Part shown: positions 33,658 through 42,154 of the stretch, piece by piece
How the letters are laid out: every line of letters begins with the position of its first letter
Position numbering within the stretch: the first letter of the stretch is position 1
Assembly: GCA_038236995.1 (NCBI GenBank)
Contig: JBBRZE010000028.1
Coordinates: 1 to 55,483 of the forward strand
Source of the DNA: JAAFHB01 sp038236995
GTDB lineage: Bacteria; Bacteroidota; Bacteroidia; Bacteroidales; Prolixibacteraceae
Direction of reading: 5' to 3'
Length of the DNA stretch: 55,483 nt
Program-made: the position numbers and the translations under genes
Notes under the pieces: model-generated
The model's database searches: none
What the model was told of the DNA's origin: nothing
Seen by the model: only the letters and a program-made list of their open reading frames with translations

Positions 33658-34572
33658 ATGAAAAAAATCCCTTTTTATCTGGTGACTGGTTTTTTAGGAA
33701 GTGGAAAAACGACGCTGATCAAACAATTCATTAAGCAATATGCTGATTCAAAAAAGATTGCGATCATTCAGAATGAATATGCTGATGTGAACATCGACAG
33801 CCGCGAACTGAAACAAACCGGCAAGTCATTTGAGTTGCTCGAAATGAATAATGGCTCTGTTTTTTGTGTCTGCTTATTGGGGAGTTTTATTCATTCACTG
33901 GCTGATTTTATACATCAGCATCAACCTGATTTGATTATTTTGGAAGCCTCCGGACTTTCTGATCCAATCACTATCAGTCAGATAATTTCCTCCTCTGCTT
34001 TGCGCAATTTAATTTGGCTCGCGCATACTTATTCAGTTGTCGATGCATTAAACTTTCATAAAACGATAGGAAGGGTAGGGCGTCATACACACCAGATTCG
34101 AGTTGCAGATACAATTGTGTTGAATAAGTGTGATCTAGCAGTTGAATCACTATCGGGAATCCGCAGCAAATTATTAATTATTAACCCTTTTGCTAAGATT
34201 GCAGAAACATCTTTTTGCAAAATTGAATTATCAGAGGAATCAGCTTTCCATTTTCCGGTTTCTATAATGGGAAATGGCCAGAACGATGGCATAGGAAGAC
34301 CTGATGTTGGTTCAGCTGTAATAAAATGTACGAATGCGGTTTCGTCTGAAAATCTGGATCGTTTTATTAGGAAATATAGTTTAATTACCTATCGCATTAA
34401 GGGTTATGCCGAAACGGTAAATGGCCCTATGGCTGTTCAGACAAGTTTTGAGCACATTGAAATTAAGCCAGTTCCTGAAAATCCTTATCATACTGAAATG
34501 GTTGTTATCGGACCAGAAATTAGTCAGAAAGTGTTACAACAAGAATTTGAAAATTTATGCAACAAAAACTAA
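33658..34572 (+). CDS. CobW/COG0523-family GTPase (putative metal or cofactor chaperone)
   Basis: A 304-residue G3E GTPase. Walker A is GFLGSGKTT (11-19), the G-specificity motif is N156-K-C-D159, and Walker-B-like LIILEASGLSDP is near 93-104. The metal-binding CxCC loop is altered to NNGSVFC70-V-C72-L, keeping two of three cysteines. Members deliver Zn or act in B12 handling. Neighbouring enzymes need Zn and a corrinoid, so both roles fit. The C-terminal domain (about 215-300) is short. Its stop overlaps the next gene by 16 bases. Confidence 0.9.
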   Translation: MKKIPFYLVTGFLGSGKTTLIKQFIKQYADSKKIAIIQNEYADVNIDSRELKQTGKSFELLEMNNGSVFCVCLLGSFIHSLADFIHQHQPDLIILEASGLSDPITISQIISSSALRNLIWLAHTYSVVDALNFHKTIGRVGRHTHQIRVADTIVLNKCDLAVESLSGIRSKLLIINPFAKIAETSFCKIELSEESAFHFPVSIMGNGQNDGIGRPDVGSAVIKCTNAVSSENLDRFIRKYSLITYRIKGYAETVNGPMAVQTSFEHIEIKPVPENPYHTEMVVIGPEISQKVLQQEFENLCNKN

Positions 34573-35264
34573 AAAACTTCGCTTACTCATTTAATGAGCT
34601 GGATGTTAAAGTAGAACATGTTGAAGAAGCGATGGGTTATGGTCGGGGACAATCACCTGAGCCTTTTCCTGATATGATTGCCTTTGCAATTGGGCAGTGT
34701 AACCAGTTGTGTGATATTCAGGGTAGTTTGATGGTATTGGAAAACTTTTCAATAGACAAAACTGGTAGCTTTGTTGCGGAGGGAGCCACATTTTATGTTG
34801 GTAAAAAAATAGCTCAACAACTGAAAAATGCAGATGGTGGAGCGCTTTTTATCTGTACCGCTGGAGCCGGAATAAGTGAAAAAAGCAAAGAACTCATGGC
34901 CACTGGTGATCTGATTGAAGGATATATTCTTGATGTGATTGGTTCGGTAACTGTTGAAGCTGCTATTGATAAAATTCAGAATAGTTTTGAAAATGAATTG
35001 ATTAGTTTAGGTTATAAAATGGCCAATCGCTACAGTCCTGGCTATTGTGGATGGGCTCTAAGTGAACAGAAACGATTTTTTGCATTGTTTCCTGAAAATC
35101 ATTGCGGAATCAAACTGTCTGATTCTTGCCTGATGGATCCTATAAAATCAGTTAGTGGAGTTATTGGATTTGGCAGGAATGTCAAAAAAACAGCTTATGA
35201 ATGTCAAATGTGTGAACTAGAAACTTGCATTTACAGAAAGATTAGGTTGGCTAAGGCAAAGTAA
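34557..35264 (+). CDS. Stand-alone MetH-activation-domain-like protein with C-terminal Cys cluster
   Basis: A 235-residue protein. The C-terminal half carries R158-Y-S-P-G-Y-C164, then a GIKLSDSCLMDPIKSVSGVIGFG stretch. This parallels the RxxPGYP and 'GI.LTES.AM.P..SVSG' motifs of the methionine synthase activation domain, which binds S-adenosylmethionine and remethylates inactive cob(II)alamin. A tail motif C216-x2-C219-x4-C224 is extra and could hold a metal or an Fe-S cluster. In this run no RamA or RACE-type (DUF4445) reactivase is present, so this protein is the probable reactivator of the corrinoid protein. It is the last gene of the run; the next gene is convergent, 6 bases away. Confidence 0.8.
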   Translation: MQQKLKNFAYSFNELDVKVEHVEEAMGYGRGQSPEPFPDMIAFAIGQCNQLCDIQGSLMVLENFSIDKTGSFVAEGATFYVGKKIAQQLKNADGGALFICTAGAGISEKSKELMATGDLIEGYILDVIGSVTVEAAIDKIQNSFENELISLGYKMANRYSPGYCGWALSEQKRFFALFPENHCGIKLSDSCLMDPIKSVSGVIGFGRNVKKTAYECQMCELETCIYRKIRLAKAK

Positions 35265-35270
35265 ATCAGA

Positions 35271-35909
35271 TTAATTCGTATAGTTCAGAATTACAATATA
35301 ATGGCATAAGCTGCCCAGTAACACGAAAATATGAAATATGGCATGATTATATTTCATTGATTTTCGCTGGTAAAGAAGGGCCCCGATTGTATAAAATATT
35401 CCTCCTGCCAGTAACCAAAGAAGTCCTTGAGTAACCATACTGTTTATTAAAGGTTTAATTGCGATAACAACCACCCAACCCATCAAAACATAGGTGGCCG
35501 TTGAAAATTTTGAATAGCGGCCAATAAAGAAAAATTTCAATATGATTCCGATAATAGCCAGGATCCATACAGTGCAAAAAATGGCCAATCCCCAGGTTCC
35601 TTTCATTGTGAGCAATGCGATTGGCGTATATGTTCCGGCAATTAAAACATATATTGCTGAATGGTCAAAAATATTCAATCGTTTTTTCAATTTGGGAACC
35701 TTTGCTGAATGGTAAAGTGTCGATGCAAGATAAAGAGTCAGTAATCCAAAACTATAGATTAAATAGCTGAAGAATCTTAATTGAATTCCTTCCTGAAGTC
35801 CGTTATTCAATAATAAAATTGAACCTAGTAATGCAAGTATAAATCCAATTCCATGAGTGATCACATTTAGCCGTTCTTCAACTGGCGTGTAATATTTTTC
35901 TGTCGACAT
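35271..35909 (-). CDS. Hemolysin III/TrhA-family membrane protein (PAQR-like)
   Basis: A 212-residue membrane protein with seven hydrophobic helices. It carries the family's metal-site residues: VITHGIGF near the start, STLYHSAKVPKLKKRLNIFDHSAIYVLIAGTYTP in the middle and HAIFHIFVLLGSLCHY at the end. The exact function is debated (membrane energy homeostasis; distant homology to PAQR receptors). It converges on the activation-protein gene with only 6 bases between stops and no terminator visible. It shares its strand with the SDR gene upstream. Confidence 0.92.
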   Translation of the reverse strand: MSTEKYYTPVEERLNVITHGIGFILALLGSILLLNNGLQEGIQLRFFSYLIYSFGLLTLYLASTLYHSAKVPKLKKRLNIFDHSAIYVLIAGTYTPIALLTMKGTWGLAIFCTVWILAIIGIILKFFFIGRYSKFSTATYVLMGWVVVIAIKPLINSMVTQGLLWLLAGGIFYTIGALLYQRKSMKYNHAIFHIFVLLGSLCHYIVILNYTN

Positions 35910-35951
35910 ATCGTGTTTATATACAGATATTTATTCTCTAGTGTAAAAGTT

Positions 35952-36701
35952 TTACAAATAAATCATTTTGCGGGTCATACCGCCATCAATCACAAAGTTT
36001 TGAGCTGTGATGAAACTATTTTCAGGTTGAGAAAGAAACCAGACAAGCCGGGCAATATCATCAGCTTTACCGATTCTCCCAGCCGGATGTTGTTTATGAT
36101 CCTCTTCCGAAAAGAATTCCTTTTTTGCGGAACTACTTTTTTGTTCTTCCGACTGATCGATCCAACCCGGTGATATCGAATTCGCACGTACTTCGGGACC
36201 CATACTTACAGCTAAAGCATGGGTTAAGGAAAATACTCCACCTTTTGAAGCAGAATAAGCCTCAGTATTGACTTCTGATTGAAATGCACGTGTAGAACAA
36301 ATATTGATAATGGAACCGCGGTTTCGTCTTAGTTCTGTTTCACAATACTTAGTACAAAGAAACGGACCTGTAAGATTTACATCAATCACCTTTTGCCAAT
36401 CTGCTAACGAAAGAGCTGAAAGTGGTTTATTGCTCATGATTGCAGCATTGTTGACAAGGACGTCAATTCTGCCAAATCTTTCAAGCGTAAGCCGAACAGC
36501 CGTTTTTACCTCGTCTTCAATCGCAACATTACATTTGACATTCAAAAAGTCCGGGTGATTTAGATCATTGGCAAGTTCATCACCTGCTTTACTATCTATT
36601 TCCCAAATAACTGATTTCCATTTTTCTGTAAGAAAATGCTTAGCAATTTTCCTTCCAATTCCTTGCGCGCCACCAGTAACGACAATTACCATATTATTCA
36701 T
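35952..36701 (-). CDS. Short-chain dehydrogenase/reductase (SDR)
   Basis: A 249-residue classical SDR. The Rossmann loop is TGGAQGIGRKIAK (9-21), NNAAIMS is near 87 and the catalytic Ser-Tyr-Lys is in AYSASKGG (Tyr near residue 149). The C-terminus ends with an FVIDGGMTRKMIYL substrate lid. Start is MNNM; the second Met is equally possible. It is transcribed away from the long AT-rich gap. Substrate unknown. Confidence 0.9.
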   Translation of the reverse strand: MNNMVIVVTGGAQGIGRKIAKHFLTEKWKSVIWEIDSKAGDELANDLNHPDFLNVKCNVAIEDEVKTAVRLTLERFGRIDVLVNNAAIMSNKPLSALSLADWQKVIDVNLTGPFLCTKYCETELRRNRGSIINICSTRAFQSEVNTEAYSASKGGVFSLTHALAVSMGPEVRANSISPGWIDQSEEQKSSSAKKEFFSEEDHKQHPAGRIGKADDIARLVWFLSQPENSFITAQNFVIDGGMTRKMIYL

Positions 36702-37258
36702 TAATTGTAAATTTATAAATACTTTCAGGGGAATATGCCAAAGAAAATTCCATTTATGGGGCAGGACTTTGGTTTTGATGAATAGAAATCGTCTATTTCA
36801 AATTTTTACTTTACCAATTCCTCGCGTTGAAATAAAACACAATTTTAGCATTTTTCGTTAAGTATTGGTTAATATGAATCGATTTGCAATTGAATGATTT
36901 TTTATTTTGATTTTAACTTATTTGGGAATATAATGACAAAGTTGACAGTTAAAATTACATGATATTCTTAACTATTAATTAAGATACATTTTCAGTATCA
37001 TTAGTAAATATTTTTAATTGACTGGTTCATTGGTTAATAATAAATATTGCTGCTTATAAATCTTCGTTGTTTCAAAATCCGGAGCCAGAGGTTTAAGTCA
37101 ATGTAATCAGGGTTTAATGTATTTGAAATCCTTCTAAATAGCATTTAATTAATAGATTATTAGCCACATAACTTTTTTTGAAAAAATGATGTTTTTTATA
37201 TTTTTTTTTATTAACTTTCGAATGTTAAAATTAGTGAAAGAATAATTCAAATATGTGG
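36702..37258. other. AT-rich intergenic region between the SDR and OmpA genes
   Basis: About 560 bases without a supported gene. It is very AT-rich with long T runs near 37180-37210. The short open frames here are shadows or lack starts. I see no RNA, repeat or strong hairpin. The right end leads into the OmpA-gene promoter at 37259-37286. Confidence 0.6.
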
Positions 37259-37286
37259 TTTGGTTTTCCTTATTTTAGTATATTTG
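37259..37286 (+). promoter_or_regulatory. Promoter of the OmpA-family gene
   Basis: TTTG (37259-37262) and TATATTTG (37279-37286), the latter an exact TAnnTTTG match, 70 bases before the start codon. The spacing of 16 bases is short for the family, so the -33 part is less sure than the -7 part. Confidence 0.55.
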
Positions 37287-37355
37287 CATAATTAAATACA
37301 TTTAAAATCTTTTGTAAAATAACGTTCTTAAGTCAAATATTAAAATTTTTAATTT

Positions 37356-38516
37356 ATGAAAAAGCTTAGCTTAAGTGCTATAGTACTGTTTATGTGCTAT
37401 GCATTAACTTTTGCCCAGGAAAAAGCAAAATCCGAACCCGCAGATACGAGGTGGGAAATTGGAGTCAATGCTGGCGTGGCTAATTTTGCCGGGGAATACA
37501 ATATGTTTAAAGATGCCCGTTTTCACCATTTCAATTTCTGGAAAAGTGATATGAATTTTGGTTTTGGTGCTTTGGTGAAAAAGAATTTTTCTCACGTTTT
37601 TGCTGCGGAATTAGGCTGGAATTATACAAATCTTACTGGTACCTGGAAATATCTTGGCTGGACAAACATTAAACCATTCAAAACGGAAGTGAATGAATTT
37701 GATTTAAATACGGTATGGAATCTTAATAATTTATTTTCAAAGAATAAATTTGACCGTAAGATTTTCTGGTATGCAAAATTAGGAGTAGGAGCTACTTATT
37801 TATGGAAAAAAGAGGCTGAGACTCCTCTTAATGGACAACACTGGAAACCTACGATTCCGATTGGAACTGGTGTTGCTTTCCGTTTGAACGACAACATGAA
37901 GTTAAATATCGGAACGCAGTGGAGCTGGGTCAATACCGACAAAATGGATGGACACATAACTACAGCTACAATGAAAGCAGGTACCAATCTTGCTGACGTA
38001 ATGGAAACAAAACTTTATACTCATGTTGGTCTTTCTTATGCTTTTGGAAAGAAGAAAAAAGCAGAACCAGTAGTTGAGGCTCCAAAACCAGAACCAAAAC
38101 CAGAGCCAAAACCAGAACCAAAACCAGAACCAAAGGTAGAAGTGAAAGTTGTTAAACCTGCAGTTATTGGTAATGTTTACAAGGTATATTTTGCTTTTGA
38201 CAAATGGAATCTTGACAATCAGTCTACAACAGATCTTGATAAATTGGCAAAGGATATGAATGAAAATCCAACTGTTAATGTTGAAATAAAATCTCATACC
38301 GATTGTAGAGGACCAGCTAGCTACAATATGAAGCTTTCTGAAAAACGTGGTAAATCAGTTATTGACTACTTGGTTAGCAAAGGAATTAGTACTTCTCGGG
38401 TTAATGCTCAGGCATTCGGCGAAACACAACCAGTAAATAAGTGTGTTGATGGTGTTCCATGTACTAAAGCTGAATATGCAGCCAACCGTAGAACTGAAAC
38501 GATCGTTATCGAATAA
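37356..38516 (+). CDS. OmpA-family outer-membrane beta-barrel porin with peptidoglycan-binding tail
   Basis: A 386-residue protein with a signal peptide (cleavage after LTFA). It has an N-terminal eight-strand-like barrel (about 30-230), a Pro-Lys-Glu linker with PKPE repeats (about 243-262) and a C-terminal OmpA domain (about 275-386) containing IKSHTDCRGPASYNMKLSEKRG, which binds peptidoglycan. The strong promoter and hairpin terminator suggest a highly expressed single-gene transcript, as for the major OmpA-like porins of Bacteroidota. Confidence 0.93.
   Translation: MKKLSLSAIVLFMCYALTFAQEKAKSEPADTRWEIGVNAGVANFAGEYNMFKDARFHHFNFWKSDMNFGFGALVKKNFSHVFAAELGWNYTNLTGTWKYLGWTNIKPFKTEVNEFDLNTVWNLNNLFSKNKFDRKIFWYAKLGVGATYLWKKEAETPLNGQHWKPTIPIGTGVAFRLNDNMKLNIGTQWSWVNTDKMDGHITTATMKAGTNLADVMETKLYTHVGLSYAFGKKKKAEPVVEAPKPEPKPEPKPEPKPEPKVEVKVVKPAVIGNVYKVYFAFDKWNLDNQSTTDLDKLAKDMNENPTVNVEIKSHTDCRGPASYNMKLSEKRGKSVIDYLVSKGISTSRVNAQAFGETQPVNKCVDGVPCTKAEYAANRRTETIVIE
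38082..38129 (+). repeat. 12-base tandem repeat encoding PKPE units
   Basis: Four units of CCAAAACCAGAA (one base varies in the second), encoding a Pro-Lys-Pro-Glu linker between barrel and OmpA domains. The copy number could vary by slippage without a frame change because the unit is 12 bases. Confidence 0.85.
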
Positions 38517-38562
38517 GTCCAATATATTACCTGATTAAGGGTAAAGTATAACATATAATTGA

Positions 38563-38595
38563 AGAGAGGTTGTCATTTGGCAACCTCTCTTTTTT
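38563..38595 (+). terminator. Terminator after the OmpA gene
   Basis: AGAGAGGTTG pairs with CAACCTCTCT around an 8-base loop and is followed by TTTTT. Confidence 0.88.
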
Positions 38596-38628
38596 GGTAA
38601 AAAATCATTTGAATTTAAAATTTTAATT

Positions 38629-39138
38629 ATGAGGAGAATTGGATTACTATCTGATACCCATGGTTACCTGGATGATCGAATCATCACTTATTTATATGAG
38701 TGTGATGAGATTTGGCATGCTGGGGATATTGGAAATACTGAGACAGCTCAAAAGCTTTCGTCACTGAAGCCTTTTCGGGCGGTTTCCGGCAATATTGATG
38801 GTAGTGACCTCCGACAGGAATATCCTTTAATATTGAGGTTTGTATGTGAAGATGTAGATGTTTTAATGGTTCATATCGGAGGGTATCCAGGTCACTATTC
38901 TACGGAGGCACGCAAAGAGATTAACTCCTCTACTCCGAAGTTATTCATTTCTGGTCATTCACATATATTGAAGGTGATCTACGACAACAAATATCAATTG
39001 CTGCATATCAATCCGGGGGCTGCCGGAATTCAAGGTTTTCATCAGGTGCGCACTTTGATCCGGTTTACAATCGATAGAGCTGTAATTAAGGATTTAGAAG
39101 TGATTGAACTTGGACAAAGGGGAATTATTTCGATGTAA
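38629..39138 (+). CDS. YfcE/MJ0936-type metallophosphoesterase
   Basis: A 169-residue calcineurin-like phosphoesterase. All metal motifs are visible: LLSDTHGY (7-14), EIWHAGDIGN, AVSGNID, MVHIGGYPG, FISGHSHI and INPGA. Family members hydrolyse small phosphodiesters in the cytoplasm. Its stop overlaps the convergent prmA stop by 14 bases. Confidence 0.93.
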   Translation: MRRIGLLSDTHGYLDDRIITYLYECDEIWHAGDIGNTETAQKLSSLKPFRAVSGNIDGSDLRQEYPLILRFVCEDVDVLMVHIGGYPGHYSTEARKEINSSTPKLFISGHSHILKVIYDNKYQLLHINPGAAGIQGFHQVRTLIRFTIDRAVIKDLEVIELGQRGIISM

Positions 39139-39964
39139 ATACTGCTGCAACCCAATTTTCATTTTCGGTAGATCTTAAGAACTGCAAACTTAATTCTGCT
39201 GCACGTACTTTGATTGGTTCCAGATCTTCAGAATAAAAACCACTCACAATCAATTCTCCACTACGTTTCAGTGCATTACAATATTGGGGCATATCATTCA
39301 AAAGAATATTTCTCTGAATATTGGCATAGATAAAGTCAAAATTTGTGTCAGGTATTGTATCTGCACCACCCTGAATTACAGTCAAATTTGAAATGTTATT
39401 ATAAATAGCATTTTCAATCGTACTATTGGTGGCCCAACTATCAATATCAATGCCTGTAATCTTATCCGCACCTCTCAATGAGGCAAGAATGCTCAAAATT
39501 CCGGTTCCGCAGCCCATGTCAAGCACTGTTTTACCATTTAAATCCTGCTTTAGAATCTCTGAGATCATCAGACTTGTTGTCTCATGATTTCCGGTGCCAA
39601 AAGCCATGCCTGGTTCAATCACAATTTCATATTCCGCCATTGGGTAATCAGTATGAAAAGGAGCTCTGATCAGACATCGTTCGGCAATGACTAATGGCTG
39701 AAAATAATTTTTCTCCCAAACTTCATTCCAATTTTGATCAGCGATATTCTCAGCGGTCCAGGTGAATTGAAATCCGGAAAAAACGATCGGAAAAAGATCA
39801 TGGAGTGCTTTATCTGAAAAATCAGGTTCCGGGATATAAGCCTCGACGAGTTCGTCTGTTTCTGTAAAGCTTTCATAACCTAAATTTCCTAACTCTGCAA
39901 CTAATATTTCACGATTGATTTCTGTATCAGGTTGCAGCAGGCAGTTTAGTTTTATATATTCCAT
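39125..39964 (-). CDS. prmA: Ribosomal protein L11 methyltransferase
   Basis: A 279-residue class I methyltransferase that trimethylates ribosomal protein L11. The PrmA-type N-terminal domain is followed by IVIEPGMAFGTGNHETT (near 135-151) and SAM motif I VLDMGCGTGILSILA (near 163-177). Length is normal for Bacteroidota. It lies downstream of tpiA but a terminator lies between them. Confidence 0.93.
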   Translation of the reverse strand: MEYIKLNCLLQPDTEINREILVAELGNLGYESFTETDELVEAYIPEPDFSDKALHDLFPIVFSGFQFTWTAENIADQNWNEVWEKNYFQPLVIAERCLIRAPFHTDYPMAEYEIVIEPGMAFGTGNHETTSLMISEILKQDLNGKTVLDMGCGTGILSILASLRGADKITGIDIDSWATNSTIENAIYNNISNLTVIQGGADTIPDTNFDFIYANIQRNILLNDMPQYCNALKRSGELIVSGFYSEDLEPIKVRAAELSLQFLRSTENENWVAAVFTSK

Positions 39965-40045
39965 TATATTTCAGATTAATACGAGATTTCAAAAGCAAAA
40001 TTCATTACCAAAGTAATAAATTTTCAGTCATCAAAACAAGCATAT

Positions 40046-40081
40046 AAAAAAAGTGGACGAGGTTACCCATATCCACTTTTT
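40046..40081 (-). terminator. Terminator after tpiA
   Basis: AAAAAGTGGA pairs with TCCACTTTTT around a 14-base loop, with A/T runs on both sides, between tpiA and prmA. Confidence 0.8.
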
Positions 40082-40121
40082 CATTATATGATTTATCTTT
40101 TGCTCTATTTCGATTCTAAAA

Positions 40122-40880
40122 TCAATATGCATTGATAATTGAGAGGAAATCGGCTGCTTTAAGAGATGCACCACCAATTAACCCACCGTCGATATCCGGT
40201 TGACTGAACAAATCGTTTGCATTGCTTGCACTGCATGAACCACCATAAAGAATTGAAATCTCTTCTGCTACTTCTTTACTGTATTTGGCAGCTATTAAAC
40301 TCCTGATAAAGGCAAGCATATCCTGCGCCTGTTGCGTAGATGCTGTTTTGCCGGTTCCGATCGCCCAAATGGGTTCGTAGGCAATAACAACCTTAAGCAG
40401 TTGCTCTTTTGTCAAAAGGAAGATGGTTTCGTCAAGCTGTTGTTTCACAAATGCGTTTTGTGTGCCTGCTTCACGGATCGCCAAAGCTTCGCCACAGCAA
40501 TAAATTGGTGTAAGTCCTTGTTCAAGTGTAAGTGCCAGTTTTTTATTAAGTGTTTCACTGGTTTCATGATAGTATTCGCGTCTTTCGGAGTGGCCAATTA
40601 TAACATAAGTTGCGCCAGTTGAATTAATCATTGATACAGAAACTTCTCCAGTAAATGCACCTTTGGGTTCAGCTGCACAGTTTTGAGATGCAACATTTAT
40701 CCGACTTGCATCAACAGCATCTACAACGCTGGTCAGATGAGTGAAGGGGGTACCAAGAACGACAACTACGTCTTTTGCACCTTTGGTCAATACAAGTTCA
40801 TTTACACTTTTAGCCAATGCAACACCTTCTTTTACAGTTGTGTTGCATTTCCAGTTACCTGCTACAATTTTCTTTCTCAT
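40122..40880 (-). CDS. tpiA: Triosephosphate isomerase
   Basis: A 252-residue glycolytic enzyme interconverting DHAP and G3P. Catalytic residues are in KIVAGNWKCN (Lys near 11), VIIGHSERREY (His) and VIAYEPIWAIGTGKTAS (Glu and loop 6). The C-terminal YGGSCSASNA and DGGLIGGASL bind phosphate. It has its own promoter (40934-40964) and terminator. Confidence 0.97.
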   Translation of the reverse strand: MRKKIVAGNWKCNTTVKEGVALAKSVNELVLTKGAKDVVVVLGTPFTHLTSVVDAVDASRINVASQNCAAEPKGAFTGEVSVSMINSTGATYVIIGHSERREYYHETSETLNKKLALTLEQGLTPIYCCGEALAIREAGTQNAFVKQQLDETIFLLTKEQLLKVVIAYEPIWAIGTGKTASTQQAQDMLAFIRSLIAAKYSKEVAEEISILYGGSCSASNANDLFSQPDIDGGLIGGASLKAADFLSIINAY

Positions 40881-40933
40881 TACCCTGTTATTTTAAATAA
40901 TTTATGAATTAACGCTAAATTGGTATTAAATTG

Positions 40934-40964
40934 CAAAGATAAGACTTAATGGCAAAGTCTGAAA
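40934..40964 (-). promoter_or_regulatory. Promoter of tpiA
   Basis: Minus strand: TTTC (40964-40961), 19 bases, TATCTTTG (40941-40934). The -7 matches TAnnTTTG and the -33 differs by one base from TTTG. The start codon is about 54 bases away. Confidence 0.55.
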
Positions 40965-40981
40965 TCTTGTATCACTTCAAA

Positions 40982-42154
40982 TCACGGAATTAACTTTTTG
41001 TTCATTTCTGCATTGATGATTTTTTCCATTTCAGCGGGGGGTGGAAAATCATTGTAGTGCCATTTTCCGATGACCGTCCCTTTCCTCAGCAAAATAAGTC
41101 CCGGATTTGATCGTATGATCGTTTTTAAAGTTATCTGATCGGTGAACAATATGTCATATTTAGGTGACTGTTCTTGCTGAAATTTATTGAGAGCAACTCC
41201 TGTCGTAGAAGTTAGACCTATGAAATGGTAACCCTTAAGTTTGGCCCATTCAGCCAGTATATTCAGCTCTTTTTGTCTCTTATGTGAAGATTTTTTGAGA
41301 TCGTAAGCGATTACTAAAAAAGTAAACGACGAATCCTGAAGATAAAAATCAGTTACATTTTCCTGATCAATAGTTTGAATTGAAAAATCGTGAATTGGTG
41401 GTTGGTATCCTTTTTTTAACAGTATTGGCGGATCCATTGACTCGAATTTCCAATTAATGGTATCCTGCCAAGGAAAATTGCTGTCGTTGAATTGTTTTAC
41501 TTCATTTGATTTACGATTTCGGTAATGATAGATATTCTGGTAAACATCTGTAGGTGAACCCTCCGGAGTTTTCATCCCATCCTGGATATTTGCGCCTACC
41601 TTGTAGGGCCGGAAATCAAAAATAGGTTCATGGTTATACGACCAATAGACGAGTAACAGATAACCTAGCAACAAGAAGGCAAATAAAATTTTCCGAAATC
41701 TTTCGGTTGCAATAAAGTGAAGATGCTTTCTATTGATGAGCAGGAAACCGGCAAGAATGATCAGTACAATATTTTTGTAAAAAGTCTGCCAGTTACTGAT
41801 AACCAGTGCGTCACCGAAGCAGCCGCAGTCTGTTACCGGATTTTTCAATGCGATATAAAGGGTTAACGGGGTAAAAAAAAGCATAAAAATAAAAGCCAGC
41901 TTTGTTGAAATCCGGATAAGAACCCCTGTCAGCAGCGTAATGCCAATTGCAAACTCGGCAAAAGGTAACAAAAAGGCTCCTGGGAAAGATAGGATTTCAA
42001 ATACTTGAAAATGAAGAGCCTCGAGATAATCGTTGAGCTTATATTGAAGTCCGGCAGGATCAATTCCTTTTACGAATCCTGAAAATGTAAATAAGGCACC
42101 AACAACCCATCTGGCCAACACTTGCAGCTTTTGCTTCATTTTATTTAAATTCAA
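40982..42154 (-). CDS. BT_3928-type DoxX/MauE membrane protein with thioredoxin-like C-terminus
   Basis: A 390-residue protein. The first 170 residues hold four or five membrane helices of the DoxX/MauE kind (WVVGALFTFSGFVKGIDP; VTDCGCFGDALVISNWQTFYKN, with the CGC pair). The C-terminal half (about 240-385) looks like a degenerate thioredoxin or peroxiredoxin-like domain (FLVIAYDLKKSSHKRQKELN) without CxxC. Proteins of this type occur across Bacteroidota next to DUF1599 and tpiA, as here. The start at 42154 overlaps the DUF1599 stop by 14 bases; Met6 at 42139 would not overlap. Confidence 0.85.
   Translation of the reverse strand: MNLNKMKQKLQVLARWVVGALFTFSGFVKGIDPAGLQYKLNDYLEALHFQVFEILSFPGAFLLPFAEFAIGITLLTGVLIRISTKLAFIFMLFFTPLTLYIALKNPVTDCGCFGDALVISNWQTFYKNIVLIILAGFLLINRKHLHFIATERFRKILFAFLLLGYLLLVYWSYNHEPIFDFRPYKVGANIQDGMKTPEGSPTDVYQNIYHYRNRKSNEVKQFNDSNFPWQDTINWKFESMDPPILLKKGYQPPIHDFSIQTIDQENVTDFYLQDSSFTFLVIAYDLKKSSHKRQKELNILAEWAKLKGYHFIGLTSTTGVALNKFQQEQSPKYDILFTDQITLKTIIRSNPGLILLRKGTVIGKWHYNDFPPPAEMEKIINAEMNKKLIP

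Noticed and set aside
36568..36861. 97-codon plus-strand frame overlapping the SDR gene start
   Set aside because: Antisense shadow of the SDR gene extended into AT-rich sequence; the protein has no coherent features.
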